64,000 bases of DNA from Sporomusa silvacetica DSM 10669 (GTDB lineage Bacteria > Bacillota > Negativicutes > Sporomusales > Sporomusaceae): contig NZ_LSLK01000052.1 of the NCBI RefSeq assembly GCF_002257705.1, positions 1-64,000 on the forward strand, in the 5' to 3' direction. Below, one piece after another: positions 34,927-44,498 of the stretch (the stretch's first letter is position 1; the number at the start of each line of letters is the position of its first letter). The position numbers and the translations under genes are program-made. The notes beneath the pieces were generated by a model that searched no databases, was not told the DNA's origin, and was given only the letters and a program-made list of their open reading frames with translations.

Positions 34927-35022
34927 GCAGGCGGGTGGTGTGTTGGCAAAAGCGGAAGTCAAACGCTAGTGGTGGAGCGTTGTCAATACACCAGCCGTCT
35001 GCACCTGTAAACTTCTTTACTG
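34927..35022. repeat. Full copy of dispersed palindromic repeat family 1 inside spoIIIA
   Basis: The arms 34927-34948 (GCAGGCGGGTGGTGTGTTGG) and 34981-35002 are imperfect inverted repeats. Between them is a smaller stem AACGCT/AGCGTT. A 20-base tail (ACCTGTAAACTTCTTTACTG) follows. The same internal pattern recurs at 59934-60007 and the same right end at 9731-9772. Confidence 0.8.
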
Positions 35023-35034
35023 CGGAATATATAG

Positions 35035-35553
35035 TTACACTAAAATTATGACTATTGCTAAGCCGCTGCAGATGCCCAAGTATCTATACATTTTGACGTT
35101 CTGCTCACAGAGTTTCTCCGCTTCATATTGAATTCTGGATAATTGCTCATGGACCAATTCCAGCGACTTATGTTGTTCCTCGCGGTCCATACTGCCAAGA
35201 TTGGCACCAAATACGGCAAGAATTTCCCGTTCGGGCTGATTTAAAACAAGCTGTTTTGATTCGATTAGAGCCTGATCCATAGCAGCCTGCGGCGTTAACC
35301 AACCGTTAGTCAATAGCAATAATGACATCGTGTGAAAAAAGTCCGCTACTGGTCCGACAATACCTGAGGTGCATTGCGACAATGCTTCCGGCAACGGTAT
35401 TGCTACATAATTAATGTGCGATTTTAAGGCTGACAAACAACTGATTAGCTGGCGGATTTGGCGCGGACGCTCAGCATAGCGTGCTGCGACACTAAAGCCC
35501 ATAGCTGTGCCGGCAACAACAATCAGCAGACTGCCCAAAATTTTCAACCACAT
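35035..35553 (-). CDS. spoIIIAB: Stage III sporulation protein AB
   Basis: 172 residues with a N-terminal membrane segment, a helical cytosolic middle (ARYAERPRQIRQLISCLSAL) and a C-terminal membrane segment (YLGICSGLAIVIILV). It resembles GspF-like proteins and is thought to anchor the SpoIIIAA ATPase. The start overlaps spoIIIAA by 10 bases. Confidence 0.93.
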   Translation of the reverse strand: MWLKILGSLLIVVAGTAMGFSVAARYAERPRQIRQLISCLSALKSHINYVAIPLPEALSQCTSGIVGPVADFFHTMSLLLLTNGWLTPQAAMDQALIESKQLVLNQPEREILAVFGANLGSMDREEQHKSLELVHEQLSRIQYEAEKLCEQNVKMYRYLGICSGLAIVIILV

Positions 35554-36548
35554 TCTCTCACCTCATTTGAACAAGCATAGACTATCTTTTCCAAACGGGA
35601 ATCAACTATTTCTTCAATTGTTCCCGGTCCTAAGCGGTTGCTTAAGATAACATATCGATCAAACATTCTTTGTTGTACCAATTCACCAATATATGGACGT
35701 TCACGCAGCTCGCTTATTGTCCGACTATGAACAGTGGCCAGTACACTTACGCCAGCATGAATAGCTTCCCGCACTGCATCGGCATCCTCTGCCCGGCCCA
35801 ATTCGTCTGTTGCTATTACTTCTGGAGCCATTGAGCGGATAAGCATTAATAATCCGCTCGCCTTAGGACAAGCATCCAGCACATCAACCCGGGGACCTAG
35901 GTCGATACTGGGAATACCATTTTCGCAGGCAGCAATTTCTGATCGTTCATCAACGAGACCAATTTGTACGCCCACAATGCCTAAAGTTGCTTTACCAGTG
36001 CTCAACTGACGAATTAAGTCCCGCAAAATTGTTGTTTTGCCACAGCGTGGCGGCGAAATAAGTAAGATATTATATATCCTTCGGCTAACACTATCGATGA
36101 CAAAGGGTAAAATAATATCAGCACAACCAGGTATAGCTCTGGCTAAACGAATATTGAGTGAACTAATATGCGTAAGGGTTTTAATCGTTCCATCAAAAGC
36201 CGTTGCCTGTCCCGCCAAACCAACCCGGTGACCGCCCTTGATAGTCAAGTATCCTTGCCTTAATTCCGGCTCAAAAGCATATACAGAATTTTTACATAGT
36301 AGTTGAAAGGTCTTAAGCAAATCTTGAATAGTACAATAGTAAGCCTGAGATTGGCTAGTTGCCTGTCCAGAGACATCTATCATAACGTCATGGTTACCTA
36401 ATACTAATACTAGTGGCTGATTTGCCCTAATGCGGATTTCAGTTACTTTAGCCAGCAAGCTGACAGGCACTGCCATCAGTATTTGAGACAGGTGGGGCGG
36501 CAGAATTGGATAAATATGCTGAGTTAAGATATTTTGTGTATTTGTCAT
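35544..36548 (-). CDS. spoIIIAA: Stage III sporulation protein AA, ATPase
   Basis: 334 residues of the secretion ATPase family: Walker A in ISPPRCGKTTILRDL (about residue 165), then the aspartate-box DERSEIAA and VIATDELGRAEDADAV. It powers the SpoIIIA-SpoIIQ feeding channel. It is the first gene of the operon, expected to be under sigma-E; I see only weak -35/-10 candidates upstream. Confidence 0.95.
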   Translation of the reverse strand: MTNTQNILTQHIYPILPPHLSQILMAVPVSLLAKVTEIRIRANQPLVLVLGNHDVMIDVSGQATSQSQAYYCTIQDLLKTFQLLCKNSVYAFEPELRQGYLTIKGGHRVGLAGQATAFDGTIKTLTHISSLNIRLARAIPGCADIILPFVIDSVSRRIYNILLISPPRCGKTTILRDLIRQLSTGKATLGIVGVQIGLVDERSEIAACENGIPSIDLGPRVDVLDACPKASGLLMLIRSMAPEVIATDELGRAEDADAVREAIHAGVSVLATVHSRTISELRERPYIGELVQQRMFDRYVILSNRLGPGTIEEIVDSRLEKIVYACSNEVRECG

Positions 36549-36652
36549 GCGTTTATCATTCCTTAGTTAATTTTTCGGGCAATCGTATTCATCTCCATTA
36601 TCTTTGCTTTACATAGATATGTTTTTCAAAACTAATTTATGACAAAAAGAAA

Positions 36653-36674
36653 GACTTGGCTGCCAGGCCAAGTC
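36653..36674 (-). terminator. Terminator downstream of the CD1247-like gene
   Basis: GACTTGGC/GCCAAGTC stem with a six-base loop, followed on the minus strand by TTTCTTTTTG. It isolates the spoIIIA operon. Confidence 0.85.
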
Positions 36675-36752
36675 AGTAAAGAAAATTAATTTTTCCAAAA
36701 ATAACTCTGGGGTTTTTCCGGGATAGCCAATGCTATAGGTTAGAAGGTTTTT

Positions 36753-37235
36753 TCAAATACCAGGATGCATAATATGGTTAGATTGCTGGGTAGCCTGGAG
36801 GCTATCGGTGGCAACAATATCTAAGGTGTTATCGTAGACTGTACCTCCGCAGTAAGGGCAAGTTACCTCAATATCATCATTTTCATCCAGGATATCAGAC
36901 TCAAAGGTAACTAGTTCATGACAGTCCGGACAAGCTACTTCAACCATACCATCATCAAAAACATCTTCATAGCCGTCATCGTCAAAATCATCGTCTGCAG
37001 CGCTATCAAAGTCTTCATAAATCTGCTCTTCCAGGTCGGTTAAATCTTCGTCAATTGACTCCACATAATCCTCAAGGTCTACTTGTGCTACGTTGACGCT
37101 TTGAACCTCATCAGCGAAAGAATCAAGTACATCAATAATATTGATTAAAAGCTTACCCTCAGATGAATGGTCGCTGACATTAAGACCTTGTGTCAATCCA
37201 TGTAAATAGGCCACTTTCTCCTTAAGATTTCTCAT
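36753..37235 (-). CDS. CD1247-type zinc-ribbon protein, unknown function
   Basis: 160 residues: an N-terminal helical domain (MRNLKEKVAYLHGLTQGLNV, like the CD1247 family), an extremely acidic middle (about 70-95, mostly D and E) and a C-terminal zinc ribbon CPDC...CPYCGG. It lies between efp and spoIIIAA, where many clostridia also carry it. Function is not known; the ribbon suggests nucleic-acid or protein binding. Confidence 0.8.
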   Translation of the reverse strand: MRNLKEKVAYLHGLTQGLNVSDHSSEGKLLINIIDVLDSFADEVQSVNVAQVDLEDYVESIDEDLTDLEEQIYEDFDSAADDDFDDDGYEDVFDDGMVEVACPDCHELVTFESDILDENDDIEVTCPYCGGTVYDNTLDIVATDSLQATQQSNHIMHPGI

Positions 37236-37342
37236 AAAAAAAACCCCCTTTAGCTATGTTCTGTTATAAGCATTAGACACTATTTGTAGTATATCCAATG
37301 CTTATTAAAACATAACTTGCGGAGGTTTTTTGGATTTAAGTT

Positions 37343-37900
37343 TTAGGCGCGCTCGATATAGTCGCCGGTGCGGGTATCGATTCTCAGCACCTCACCAATA
37401 TTGATAAAGAGTGGTACACGCACAATATGCCCAGTCTCTAATTTAGCTGGTTTATTACCGCCAGTAGCAGTATCCCCCCTGACACCAGGATCAGTTTCAA
37501 CAACTGTCAGTTCAACCGACATTGGCAGATCAATACCGATAACAGCGCCTTGGAAAAACATTACGGCAATATTCATATTTTCTTTTAAGAATTTGGTAGC
37601 ATCACCCATTTGCTCAGCTGACAATTCAATCTGTTCATAATTCTCATTATCCATCAAGTTGTACATGCCATCACTCATATAGAGATACTGCATTTCGCGG
37701 CGATCAACATGCGCTTTGGGTAATTTTTCACCAGCGTTGAAGGTGCGTTCAACGACAGCTCCGGTACGGCCATTTTTCAGTTTGGCCCTAACAAAAGCAG
37801 CACCTTTACCTGGTTTTACATGTTGGAAGTCAACTACGCTCCACACATCATTATCAATCTCAACTGTTACCCCTGTACGAAAATCATTAACTGAAATCAT
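37343..37900 (-). CDS. efp: Elongation factor P
   Basis: 185 residues: MISVNDFRTGVTVEIDNDVW, the KPGKGAAFVRAKLKN loop with the modifiable Lys, and the C-terminal signature through VVETDPGVRGDT. The frame opens at 38023, but ATG at 37900 with GAGG upstream is the family start. It relieves ribosome stalling at polyproline stretches. It follows the Xaa-Pro peptidase by 26 bases. Confidence 0.97.
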   Translation of the reverse strand: MISVNDFRTGVTVEIDNDVWSVVDFQHVKPGKGAAFVRAKLKNGRTGAVVERTFNAGEKLPKAHVDRREMQYLYMSDGMYNLMDNENYEQIELSAEQMGDATKFLKENMNIAVMFFQGAVIGIDLPMSVELTVVETDPGVRGDTATGGNKPAKLETGHIVRVPLFINIGEVLRIDTRTGDYIERA

Positions 37901-37926
37901 TATTATGCCTCCCCATGTTCGGTCAA

Positions 37927-38994
37927 TTACTCTATTTCTAATAAGCTCTTGCTGCTGGAAGTAAGAACTGTGCAGCCGGCAGCAGAAACCACAACCAAAT
38001 CTTCGATACGTACGCCACCCCATTCGGGAAGATAAATTCCCGGTTCAACAGATACTACCATGCCTGCCGCCAGTTTACTGTCATTTGCAGGCGATAACCG
38101 GGGCTCTTCATGGATAGCAAGCCCAACTCCATGGCCTAGACTATGACCAAAGTATTCGCCATAGCCCGCATCGGAGATTATCTGTCTTGCAACCTGATCA
38201 ATTTCTTTACCTGTTTTACCAGCTGCTACGGCTTTAACGCCTGCCAACTGAGCAGCTTGTACAATATTATATATTTCATGCTGTTTATCACTAGCCTTCC
38301 CTGCCACCACTGTTCGCGTCATGTCAGAATGATAGCCCTGATATACGGCACCGAAATCCATTGTAATAAAATCCCCCGCTTCAATGATTTTATCAGAAGC
38401 TTGACCATGCGGTAAAGCACCGCGATAGCCGGAGGCTACGATAGTATCAAAGGCTGGTTTCTCTGAACCAAGCTTACGCATTTGGTACTCAAGGTCCAGC
38501 GCAATTTCCAGTTCAGTTATTCCAGGTCTAATTATTGTTACTACATGATTAAAGGCTGTATCGGCAATTTCGACAGCCTGATGTAAGAGTGTAAGCTCAG
38601 ACTGATCTTTAATCTCTCGCAAAGCATCTAATTGGACAGGTTGCAATTCCACCATGGTTAGCTGCGCAGCCAGTTTATGATAAGTGTCCCAAGTTATAAA
38701 GTCACTTTCAAAACCAATACAGGTAACTCCTAACTTTTTAACTGTATCTGCCAGTATAGCAAACATATCTGTTCCATGACGAACAATTTGATACTCTGGT
38801 GATTGCTTGTTAGCTTGCTCAATATATCTAAAATCGGTAAATAATAGTTGCTTTTGTTTATCAATTAAAAGTAATCCTGATGAACCAGTAAAACCACTAA
38901 AATATCGCCGATTTTCCGGTTTGGTTACAACAATAGCATCAAGGCTGTGTGTGGTCATAAGCTGACGCAAGCTAGTTAAACGCTGCTGTATCAT
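37927..38994 (-). CDS. Xaa-Pro aminopeptidase (M24B)
   Basis: 355 residues: a creatinase N-domain and the M24 pita-bread domain with metal ligands in TMDFGAVYQGYHSDMTRT, HSLGHGVGLAIHEEPRLS and VSVEPGIYLPEWGGVRIED. It removes N-terminal residues before proline. It lies between aroQ and efp, as papA/yqhT in Bacillus, and overlaps the aroQ 3' end by four bases. Confidence 0.94.
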   Translation of the reverse strand: MIQQRLTSLRQLMTTHSLDAIVVTKPENRRYFSGFTGSSGLLLIDKQKQLLFTDFRYIEQANKQSPEYQIVRHGTDMFAILADTVKKLGVTCIGFESDFITWDTYHKLAAQLTMVELQPVQLDALREIKDQSELTLLHQAVEIADTAFNHVVTIIRPGITELEIALDLEYQMRKLGSEKPAFDTIVASGYRGALPHGQASDKIIEAGDFITMDFGAVYQGYHSDMTRTVVAGKASDKQHEIYNIVQAAQLAGVKAVAAGKTGKEIDQVARQIISDAGYGEYFGHSLGHGVGLAIHEEPRLSPANDSKLAAGMVVSVEPGIYLPEWGGVRIEDLVVVSAAGCTVLTSSSKSLLEIE

Positions 38995-39449
38995 AGATTT
39001 GTGCTCTCAATTAAATTAGCAGCCGCTTCTAATGCCAGTAAATAACTATTTGCCCCAAAGCCGGCTATTTGTCCAATGGCTATCGGTGAAATTACTGAAT
39101 GATGACGAAATTCCTCTCTACGGTAAATATTGGATAAATGCACCTCAATTGCTGGCACATTTACGGCTGCCAATGCGTCACGCACCGCAATACTGTAATG
39201 AGTAAAGGCAGCTGGATTAATTATAATACATGCATAGTTGCCCGGGGCTTGCTGGATGGCGTCAATCAATTTACCTTCATAGTTACTTTGAATAAAGACG
39301 AGTTCCAAACCCAGATCTACTGCTCGTCCTTTTAACATATCATTAATATTTTCAAGCGTAGTCGTACCATATACTTCCGGCTCACGCTTCCCAAGCAAAT
39401 TTAGGTTCGGCCCGTGGAGAACCAAAACTCGGTTTTTAAAAGCTTCCAT
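38991..39449 (-). CDS. aroQ: 3-dehydroquinate dehydratase, type II
   Basis: 152 residues: VLVLHGPNLNLLGKREPEVYG with the catalytic Tyr, NPAAFTHYSIAVRDAL and EVHLSNIYRREEFRHHS. Shikimate pathway step three. ATG at 39449 has GGAG nine bases upstream and is preferred to 39458. Confidence 0.96.
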   Translation of the reverse strand: MEAFKNRVLVLHGPNLNLLGKREPEVYGTTTLENINDMLKGRAVDLGLELVFIQSNYEGKLIDAIQQAPGNYACIIINPAAFTHYSIAVRDALAAVNVPAIEVHLSNIYRREEFRHHSVISPIAIGQIAGFGANSYLLALEAAANLIESTNL

Positions 39450-39598
39450 CCCATTCATCTCCAGCGCTTACTTAATTAATGTTGGTACTTGTTGATAGTA
39501 GCAAAAAATATCCTTTGTGTACTAACTTTAACATTTTAGCATATATTTTGTTTTTTGACTACAGAAAAACTATTTCCTAGCAAAGACGGTTTGGATAA

Positions 39599-41269
39599 CT
39601 AGTTTTTAAGAATTTCGGTTGCTATGTCACGAAAGATGGGGGCGGCAACATTACTACCAGACATGCCTTCCTCTACAAAAACTACAATGACATACTTAGG
39701 ATGCTCAAACGGCGTAAAACCAGCAAACCAAGCATGATTTATACCCTTCCCGTTGGTATTTGTTCGTCCTGTTTCAGCCGAGCCAGTCTTACCTGCTGAA
39801 CCAAAGACATCCACATAAGCAGCTTGACCTGTGCCATATTGTGTAACAGCCATCATCATGTTTCGTAATCTTTCGGCTGTTTGCCTGGATATTACCCGCA
39901 TACCAGGACGTGCTTGAAACTTCTTAACAATAGCTCCATCTGGCGTTGTAAGGAGACTAACAATATATGGTTCGACCTTAAGGCCATCGTTTACGATTGT
40001 GGCTACTGTTTGTGCTACCTGCACTGGTGTAGCTTCACAAAAACCCTGACCGATAGCCAAATTAGCCAGATCACCCGGGTATAATTGATCGGCGGCCGGT
40101 AAGTTACCTTCACTCTCACCTAAAAATCCAAGATTTGTCCTGGAACCATACCCAAATTTTGCTGCCATAGCAATGAGCTTTTCGGCTCCTAATTTCAAGG
40201 CAACCTCGATAAACACCGGATTACTGGAATGAGCCATGGCTTCTGTGATGGTAAGGTACCCTTTGGGTGCCTCACCATAATCCCAGCCTTGAAAACGAAT
40301 CGAATTGACGTCAATATAGCCGGAGTCAAAAAACACATCATTCATTTTTACTGTTTTGTTTTCAAGTGCAGCAGCAGCTACTACTAACTTAAATACTGAA
40401 CCAGGCTGATAGGCCGAAATTGCACGGTTTAACAAAGGTGCACTGCTTTGCTCTAAATAACGACTAAGATTATTGGCATCAAATCCCGGCCTGGACGCCA
40501 TAGCAAGTATTTCGCCAGTACTTGGCCGCATAACGACCACTGCACCTTTGACGATTGTGCGATCCATAGAATTTTCGACCTTTTGCTGAATCTGTTTGTC
40601 AATAGTTAATACGATATTAGTTTCGTTATTACTAGCAGTTAGCTTTAGCCGTTTATAGCCCAGACCGGGGATGATTTGCTGACTTGCGTCAACAATGGCA
40701 GCAACATATTCAGGCTGATTACCGCGCAGCAGCTCGTCATACATGCCTTCGATCCCGCTTACTCCCTTGTTGTCAGCTGAATTAATGTAGCCTAGTATGT
40801 GGGAGGCAAGCATTCCCTGTCCATACCGGGTTTTTTCTGCGATTGCTATAATACCTGGTATGTTCAGATCATTAATTTTTTTTGCAGTATCACTGCTAAT
40901 ATCTTTAGCTAGTCTAAAGGGGTATTCACTGGTATGTATACCCTGTAAGAAGTATTCAAGCTGTTCGTTTGGTAAGCTTACAATAGTATTAAGTTTGCGC
41001 CATAGTTGCAGCGGGGTATGTTCAACTTGTCCAGGGAAAACAACAAGACTATATTGTTGAGTGGTATTGGTTAGTGGTAGACGATTACAGTCCAAAATTT
41101 CACCCCTGGCAACCTCTACTGGTAATCCCTGAACACGAATATTAAGTCCCTCTAATGCCAATTGCTGCCCCTGGATAACCTGGAGATAAAATAATCGCAT
41201 TACCAGCAGGCTGGACAGGACCAAAAAAAATAAAACCAGCCGAAATATACGTGTACTGGAATAAGCCAT
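39599..41269 (-). CDS. Class B penicillin-binding protein (PBP2-like transpeptidase)
   Basis: 556 residues: a short N-terminal membrane anchor (about 9-30), a dimerisation domain, then the transpeptidase domain with SVFK (SxxK) in YQPGSVFKLV, SSN in AHSSNPVF and KTGS in GKTGSAET. No PASTA domains are visible. It cross-links peptidoglycan outside the cytoplasmic membrane. Elongation, division or sporulation duty cannot be told from sequence; it is not next to mreBCD. Confidence 0.9.
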   Translation of the reverse strand: MAYSSTRIFRLVLFFLVLSSLLVMRLFYLQVIQGQQLALEGLNIRVQGLPVEVARGEILDCNRLPLTNTTQQYSLVVFPGQVEHTPLQLWRKLNTIVSLPNEQLEYFLQGIHTSEYPFRLAKDISSDTAKKINDLNIPGIIAIAEKTRYGQGMLASHILGYINSADNKGVSGIEGMYDELLRGNQPEYVAAIVDASQQIIPGLGYKRLKLTASNNETNIVLTIDKQIQQKVENSMDRTIVKGAVVVMRPSTGEILAMASRPGFDANNLSRYLEQSSAPLLNRAISAYQPGSVFKLVVAAAALENKTVKMNDVFFDSGYIDVNSIRFQGWDYGEAPKGYLTITEAMAHSSNPVFIEVALKLGAEKLIAMAAKFGYGSRTNLGFLGESEGNLPAADQLYPGDLANLAIGQGFCEATPVQVAQTVATIVNDGLKVEPYIVSLLTTPDGAIVKKFQARPGMRVISRQTAERLRNMMMAVTQYGTGQAAYVDVFGSAGKTGSAETGRTNTNGKGINHAWFAGFTPFEHPKYVIVVFVEEGMSGSNVAAPIFRDIATEILKN

Positions 41270-41329
41270 ACTGCCACCTTCTATTGTTGTTAGATAGGTA
41301 TAGTATGGCTTACGAAGGTAGCCAGTTAT

Positions 41330-41548
41330 TCAACATTCAACATAATGGATTTCAATCGGGATATGGGCTAATATGTCCCGAACTTCGTTAGCTGTATCAG
41401 GTGTTGCACGGATTTGCAATATTCCCTCACGCCGATCAAGTGTACTGACAACTCCTAAATATTCATATCCTTCCATAATTCGATTTACATAATTAACATA
41501 TTTAGGTTCAATTTGGATATAAATCGGTTTATCTATTGTCGTTATCAT
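41330..41548 (-). CDS. DUF4911 domain protein
   Basis: 72 residues starting MITTIDKPIYIQIEPKYVNY, with a ferredoxin-like alpha/beta pattern (YEYLGVVSTLDRREGILQIR). GGGAG lies eight bases before the ATG at 41548. It overlaps the 3' end of the U32 gene by 20 bases. Function unknown; it lies between a U32 protease and a PBP. Confidence 0.82.
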   Translation of the reverse strand: MITTIDKPIYIQIEPKYVNYVNRIMEGYEYLGVVSTLDRREGILQIRATPDTANEVRDILAHIPIEIHYVEC

Positions 41549-42782
41549 GTTCATCGCTCCCGCCTTGTGGCCGCCTGAGCATAGCATAGGGCACCACCGG
41601 TTGCGACATTGGCAGGGTCACAATTTGCTGTGGATGAGGTGCTACACTAATTGAGTTGCCTTCGGAATCAAACATTTGGCTAATTGTTTGGACAAAGTTG
41701 CTCATACCAGGCTGCATAATTTCAATTTTTTCGCCAACCTTCATATTATTGCGCTGCTCTACTACTGCCATGCCAGTCGACGGGTTATATTCCTTAACAA
41801 GTCCGATAAAATTATGTGTTTGAATATAGCTGGAAGAAGTATAAATTTGATCTTGCTGGGTTGGCTTATTAAAATAAAAACCAGTTGTGTATTCCCGGTG
41901 CGATACTTTTTGTAGTTCATCAAGCCATTCCTGTTTGACAATAAAGGGTGCTGACGAACTGGCATAGCTGTCAATTGCCTCTCGATAAACCTTGATAACA
42001 GTAGCAACATAGTGAACACTTTTCATGCGGCCTTCTATTTTAAAACTATGTAAGCCGCTATCCATAAGTTCAGGTATATGGCTGATGAGACATAAATCTT
42101 TGGAATTAAATATGTATGTACCCCGTTCATCTTCCACTACTGGTAAGTATACTCCCGGACGGCTTTCTTCCATAAGATGATACTTCCACCGGCAAGGCTG
42201 TGCACATTCTCCCCGATTGGCATCACGTCCGGTTAGATAGTTGCTTATTAGACAGCGCCCTGAATAGGACATACACATCGCCCCATGGACAAAGGCTTCG
42301 AGTTCAATGTTAACCTTTTGCCTGATAAGTTTTATATCAGTAAGTGAAAGCTCTCGTGCTAATACTACCCGCGTTGCACCTAGTTCTTTCCAGAATTGGG
42401 CAGTGGACCAATTGGTGCTGTTGGCCTGGGTACTAATATGAATAGGCAGCGTGGGCGCTACTTGCCGGGCAATGCGAAATACACCAAGATCAGAAACCAG
42501 GATTGCATCAGCACCGATAGTGGCAAGACGCTTAATATACTCAGGCAAACCAAGCAAATCATTATTGTGGGGAAAGATATTAATGGTTATATATGCTTTT
42601 TTACCAAGACTATGAGCAAAATCAATCCCTTGCTCAAGTTCAGTATCATCAAAATTATCACCAAAAGCTCGTAAACCAAAAGACTTTCCGCCCATATACA
42701 CGGCATCGGCTCCATAAATAAGTGCCATTTTAAGTTTTTCCAAGTTTCCGGCAGGAGCCAGAAGCTCTGGTTTAGTTATCAT
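41529..42782 (-). CDS. U32 family peptidase / RlhA-like
   Basis: 417 residues with the U32 signature ELEAFVHGAMCMSYSGRCLISNYLTGRDANRGECAQPCR read in parts: EAFVHGAMCMSYSGRC, then GRDANRGECAQPCRW. The four Cys in this block bind an iron-sulphur cluster in RlhA-type enzymes that hydroxylate 23S rRNA. It corresponds to yrrO in Bacillus, after an O-methyltransferase and mltG. Confidence 0.92.
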   Translation of the reverse strand: MITKPELLAPAGNLEKLKMALIYGADAVYMGGKSFGLRAFGDNFDDTELEQGIDFAHSLGKKAYITINIFPHNNDLLGLPEYIKRLATIGADAILVSDLGVFRIARQVAPTLPIHISTQANSTNWSTAQFWKELGATRVVLARELSLTDIKLIRQKVNIELEAFVHGAMCMSYSGRCLISNYLTGRDANRGECAQPCRWKYHLMEESRPGVYLPVVEDERGTYIFNSKDLCLISHIPELMDSGLHSFKIEGRMKSVHYVATVIKVYREAIDSYASSSAPFIVKQEWLDELQKVSHREYTTGFYFNKPTQQDQIYTSSSYIQTHNFIGLVKEYNPSTGMAVVEQRNNMKVGEKIEIMQPGMSNFVQTISQMFDSEGNSISVAPHPQQIVTLPMSQPVVPYAMLRRPQGGSDEHDNDNR

Positions 42783-43393
42783 ATATTCGCCTCTCCCTGG
42801 TAACGCGATACGGCCATACCATCACCAGTCTGGTGAACTACCGTGTCAAACCGCGCATCATTAGTAACAAAATCAAGATAAGCCTTTAGACGTTTAACAA
42901 TTGTCCGAAAACGCCTGGGTGTTGCTTGGTTATCAAGCACCCAGCCTCTAAACAAGACATTATCAGCAATGACAATAGCTCCTGGAGAAAGTTTATCCAT
43001 AACTTTATACAAATAATCAAGATATTGACCTTTCGCAGCATCAATAAATACTAAATCAAAACTGCCAGTTAGTCCGGACACAACTTCGCCAGCATTGCCG
43101 GCAATAATCTCTATTTGGTCGAGGACACCTGCTTGCGCCAAGAATTGCCGGGCAACCAGTATCCGATCTTCATCTTGCTCAAGTGTCGTTATTTTTCCAC
43201 CAGGTGCGATGTTGGCAGCTATAAGTAATGTAGAATAACCAATTGCTGTACCAATCTCTAGGACAGACCTAGGGGTAGTAGTGGCAGTTACCGCTTGTAA
43301 CAACTGACCGCTTTCCCGGTTGATGATTGGTACATTATGGGCAATAGCATACCCTTCCATTTCAGATAACAGCGTAATAAAGTTGTCTCTCAT
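42779..43393 (-). CDS. SAM-dependent O-methyltransferase (YrrM-like)
   Basis: 204 residues of the class I O-methyltransferase family: VLEIGTAIGYSTLLIA (SAM motif I), FDLVFIDAAKGQYLDY and DNVLFRGWV. YrrM (TrmR) methylates 5-hydroxyuridine in tRNA in Bacillus, and the next gene is U32 (yrrN/O) as there, so the same role is likely. It overlaps mltG and U32 by four bases on each side. Confidence 0.9.
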   Translation of the reverse strand: MRDNFITLLSEMEGYAIAHNVPIINRESGQLLQAVTATTTPRSVLEIGTAIGYSTLLIAANIAPGGKITTLEQDEDRILVARQFLAQAGVLDQIEIIAGNAGEVVSGLTGSFDLVFIDAAKGQYLDYLYKVMDKLSPGAIVIADNVLFRGWVLDNQATPRRFRTIVKRLKAYLDFVTNDARFDTVVHQTGDGMAVSRYQGEANI

Positions 43394-44406
43394 AACTGCA
43401 CCTGATTGATTGCTAGTAAATGTTCTGCATAGGAATTGCTAAAATGGTGCTTGCCTTGTTTATCGGCTACAAAATATAAATAATCTGTCTTGTTAGCCAA
43501 AAGCACAGCTTTGATAGCAGCAGTCCCAGGATTGGCAATAGGCCCTGGTGGCAATCCCATGATTTGATAGGTATTATAGGGTGAGGCGATTTCAGTGTCC
43601 TGAATGGTAAGTTCGGCCTTAGGGTAACCAAGAATATATTGAATTGTGGCACATGACTGCAACGGCATGTTTTGCTGTATCCTATTGGCAAAAACTCCCG
43701 CAATGATTGGTTGTTCTTCATTTAGTTTGGCTTCTTTTTCCACAAGAGAAGCCATAATGATAACCTCACGGATAGAAAGTCCGAGTTCTGCCGCCCGCTG
43801 CCTACTATCAGGAGTCATTTTAGCATCAAATTGTTTGACCATCATCGCCAGTAGGTCTTCTTCAGAAGTACCCCTGGCTAAACGGTAGGTGTCAGGAAAC
43901 AGAAATCCTTCTACACTGTATTTGGTATCAGGGTTAGCTGCCATATAGGGAAAAGGGGCAAAATTTTTAGCTAATGCTTTAAATCTTGCAGGATTCGCCA
44001 ATTTTTTTTCGGCCAGCAGTTCAGCAATTTGGTCAACTGTATATCCTTCAGGAACTGTAAATTGTTGATAAGCAGTTTGTCCCTGAGACATCATAGTAAG
44101 CATTTGCCGCACAGGCATGGCCGGACTAATGGAATATTCTCCAGCCTGCAGTGAATTCTCCAGTCCCTGCAGCTTAGCTGCAACCCGAAATACAACAGCA
44201 TTTTTTATTAATTTTTGATTCTCTAAATCTTCGGCTATAACTTTAGCTGGAGTACCTGTTTTGATACTTACAAGTATGGGTTCTCCTTTTCTGCTAACCG
44301 GCTCAGTCAGTGTCCAACCAATTAGTAGCGCGCTAAAACTGAGAATAGTGGCTGCCAATATTCCAATTAAAATTTTCTTGGATACCGAAATATTTAGGAT
44401 TAACAT
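43390..44406 (-). CDS. mltG: Endolytic murein transglycosylase MltG
   Basis: 338 residues: a membrane anchor (about 9-31), a LysM-like segment and the YceG domain with the catalytic-region IIMASLVEKEAKLNEEQPII and NTYQIMGLPPGPIANPG. MltG cuts nascent glycan strands and limits chain length. It is yrrL in Bacillus order. Confidence 0.94.
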   Translation of the reverse strand: MLILNISVSKKILIGILAATILSFSALLIGWTLTEPVSRKGEPILVSIKTGTPAKVIAEDLENQKLIKNAVVFRVAAKLQGLENSLQAGEYSISPAMPVRQMLTMMSQGQTAYQQFTVPEGYTVDQIAELLAEKKLANPARFKALAKNFAPFPYMAANPDTKYSVEGFLFPDTYRLARGTSEEDLLAMMVKQFDAKMTPDSRQRAAELGLSIREVIIMASLVEKEAKLNEEQPIIAGVFANRIQQNMPLQSCATIQYILGYPKAELTIQDTEIASPYNTYQIMGLPPGPIANPGTAAIKAVLLANKTDYLYFVADKQGKHHFSNSYAEHLLAINQVQL

Positions 44407-44498
44407 TCACTATCCCCCTCTCGCATTCTTCTAAGCAAGTACTATTATAATCGATAATGTCTGATGAGACAAATAACGCTTTCCATCTGGATAAGATA

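Noticed and set aside
34872..34949. N-terminal extension of SpoIIIAC in the open frame to 34949
   Set aside because: The extension translates part of the palindromic repeat; the ATG at 34871 has the AGGAGG site and family length.
36653..36674. Extra copy of repeat family 2 (GACTTGGC stem)
   Set aside because: Only the stem resembles the family; the conserved GAAGCCTTAGTCG block is absent and the hairpin functions as an ordinary terminator.
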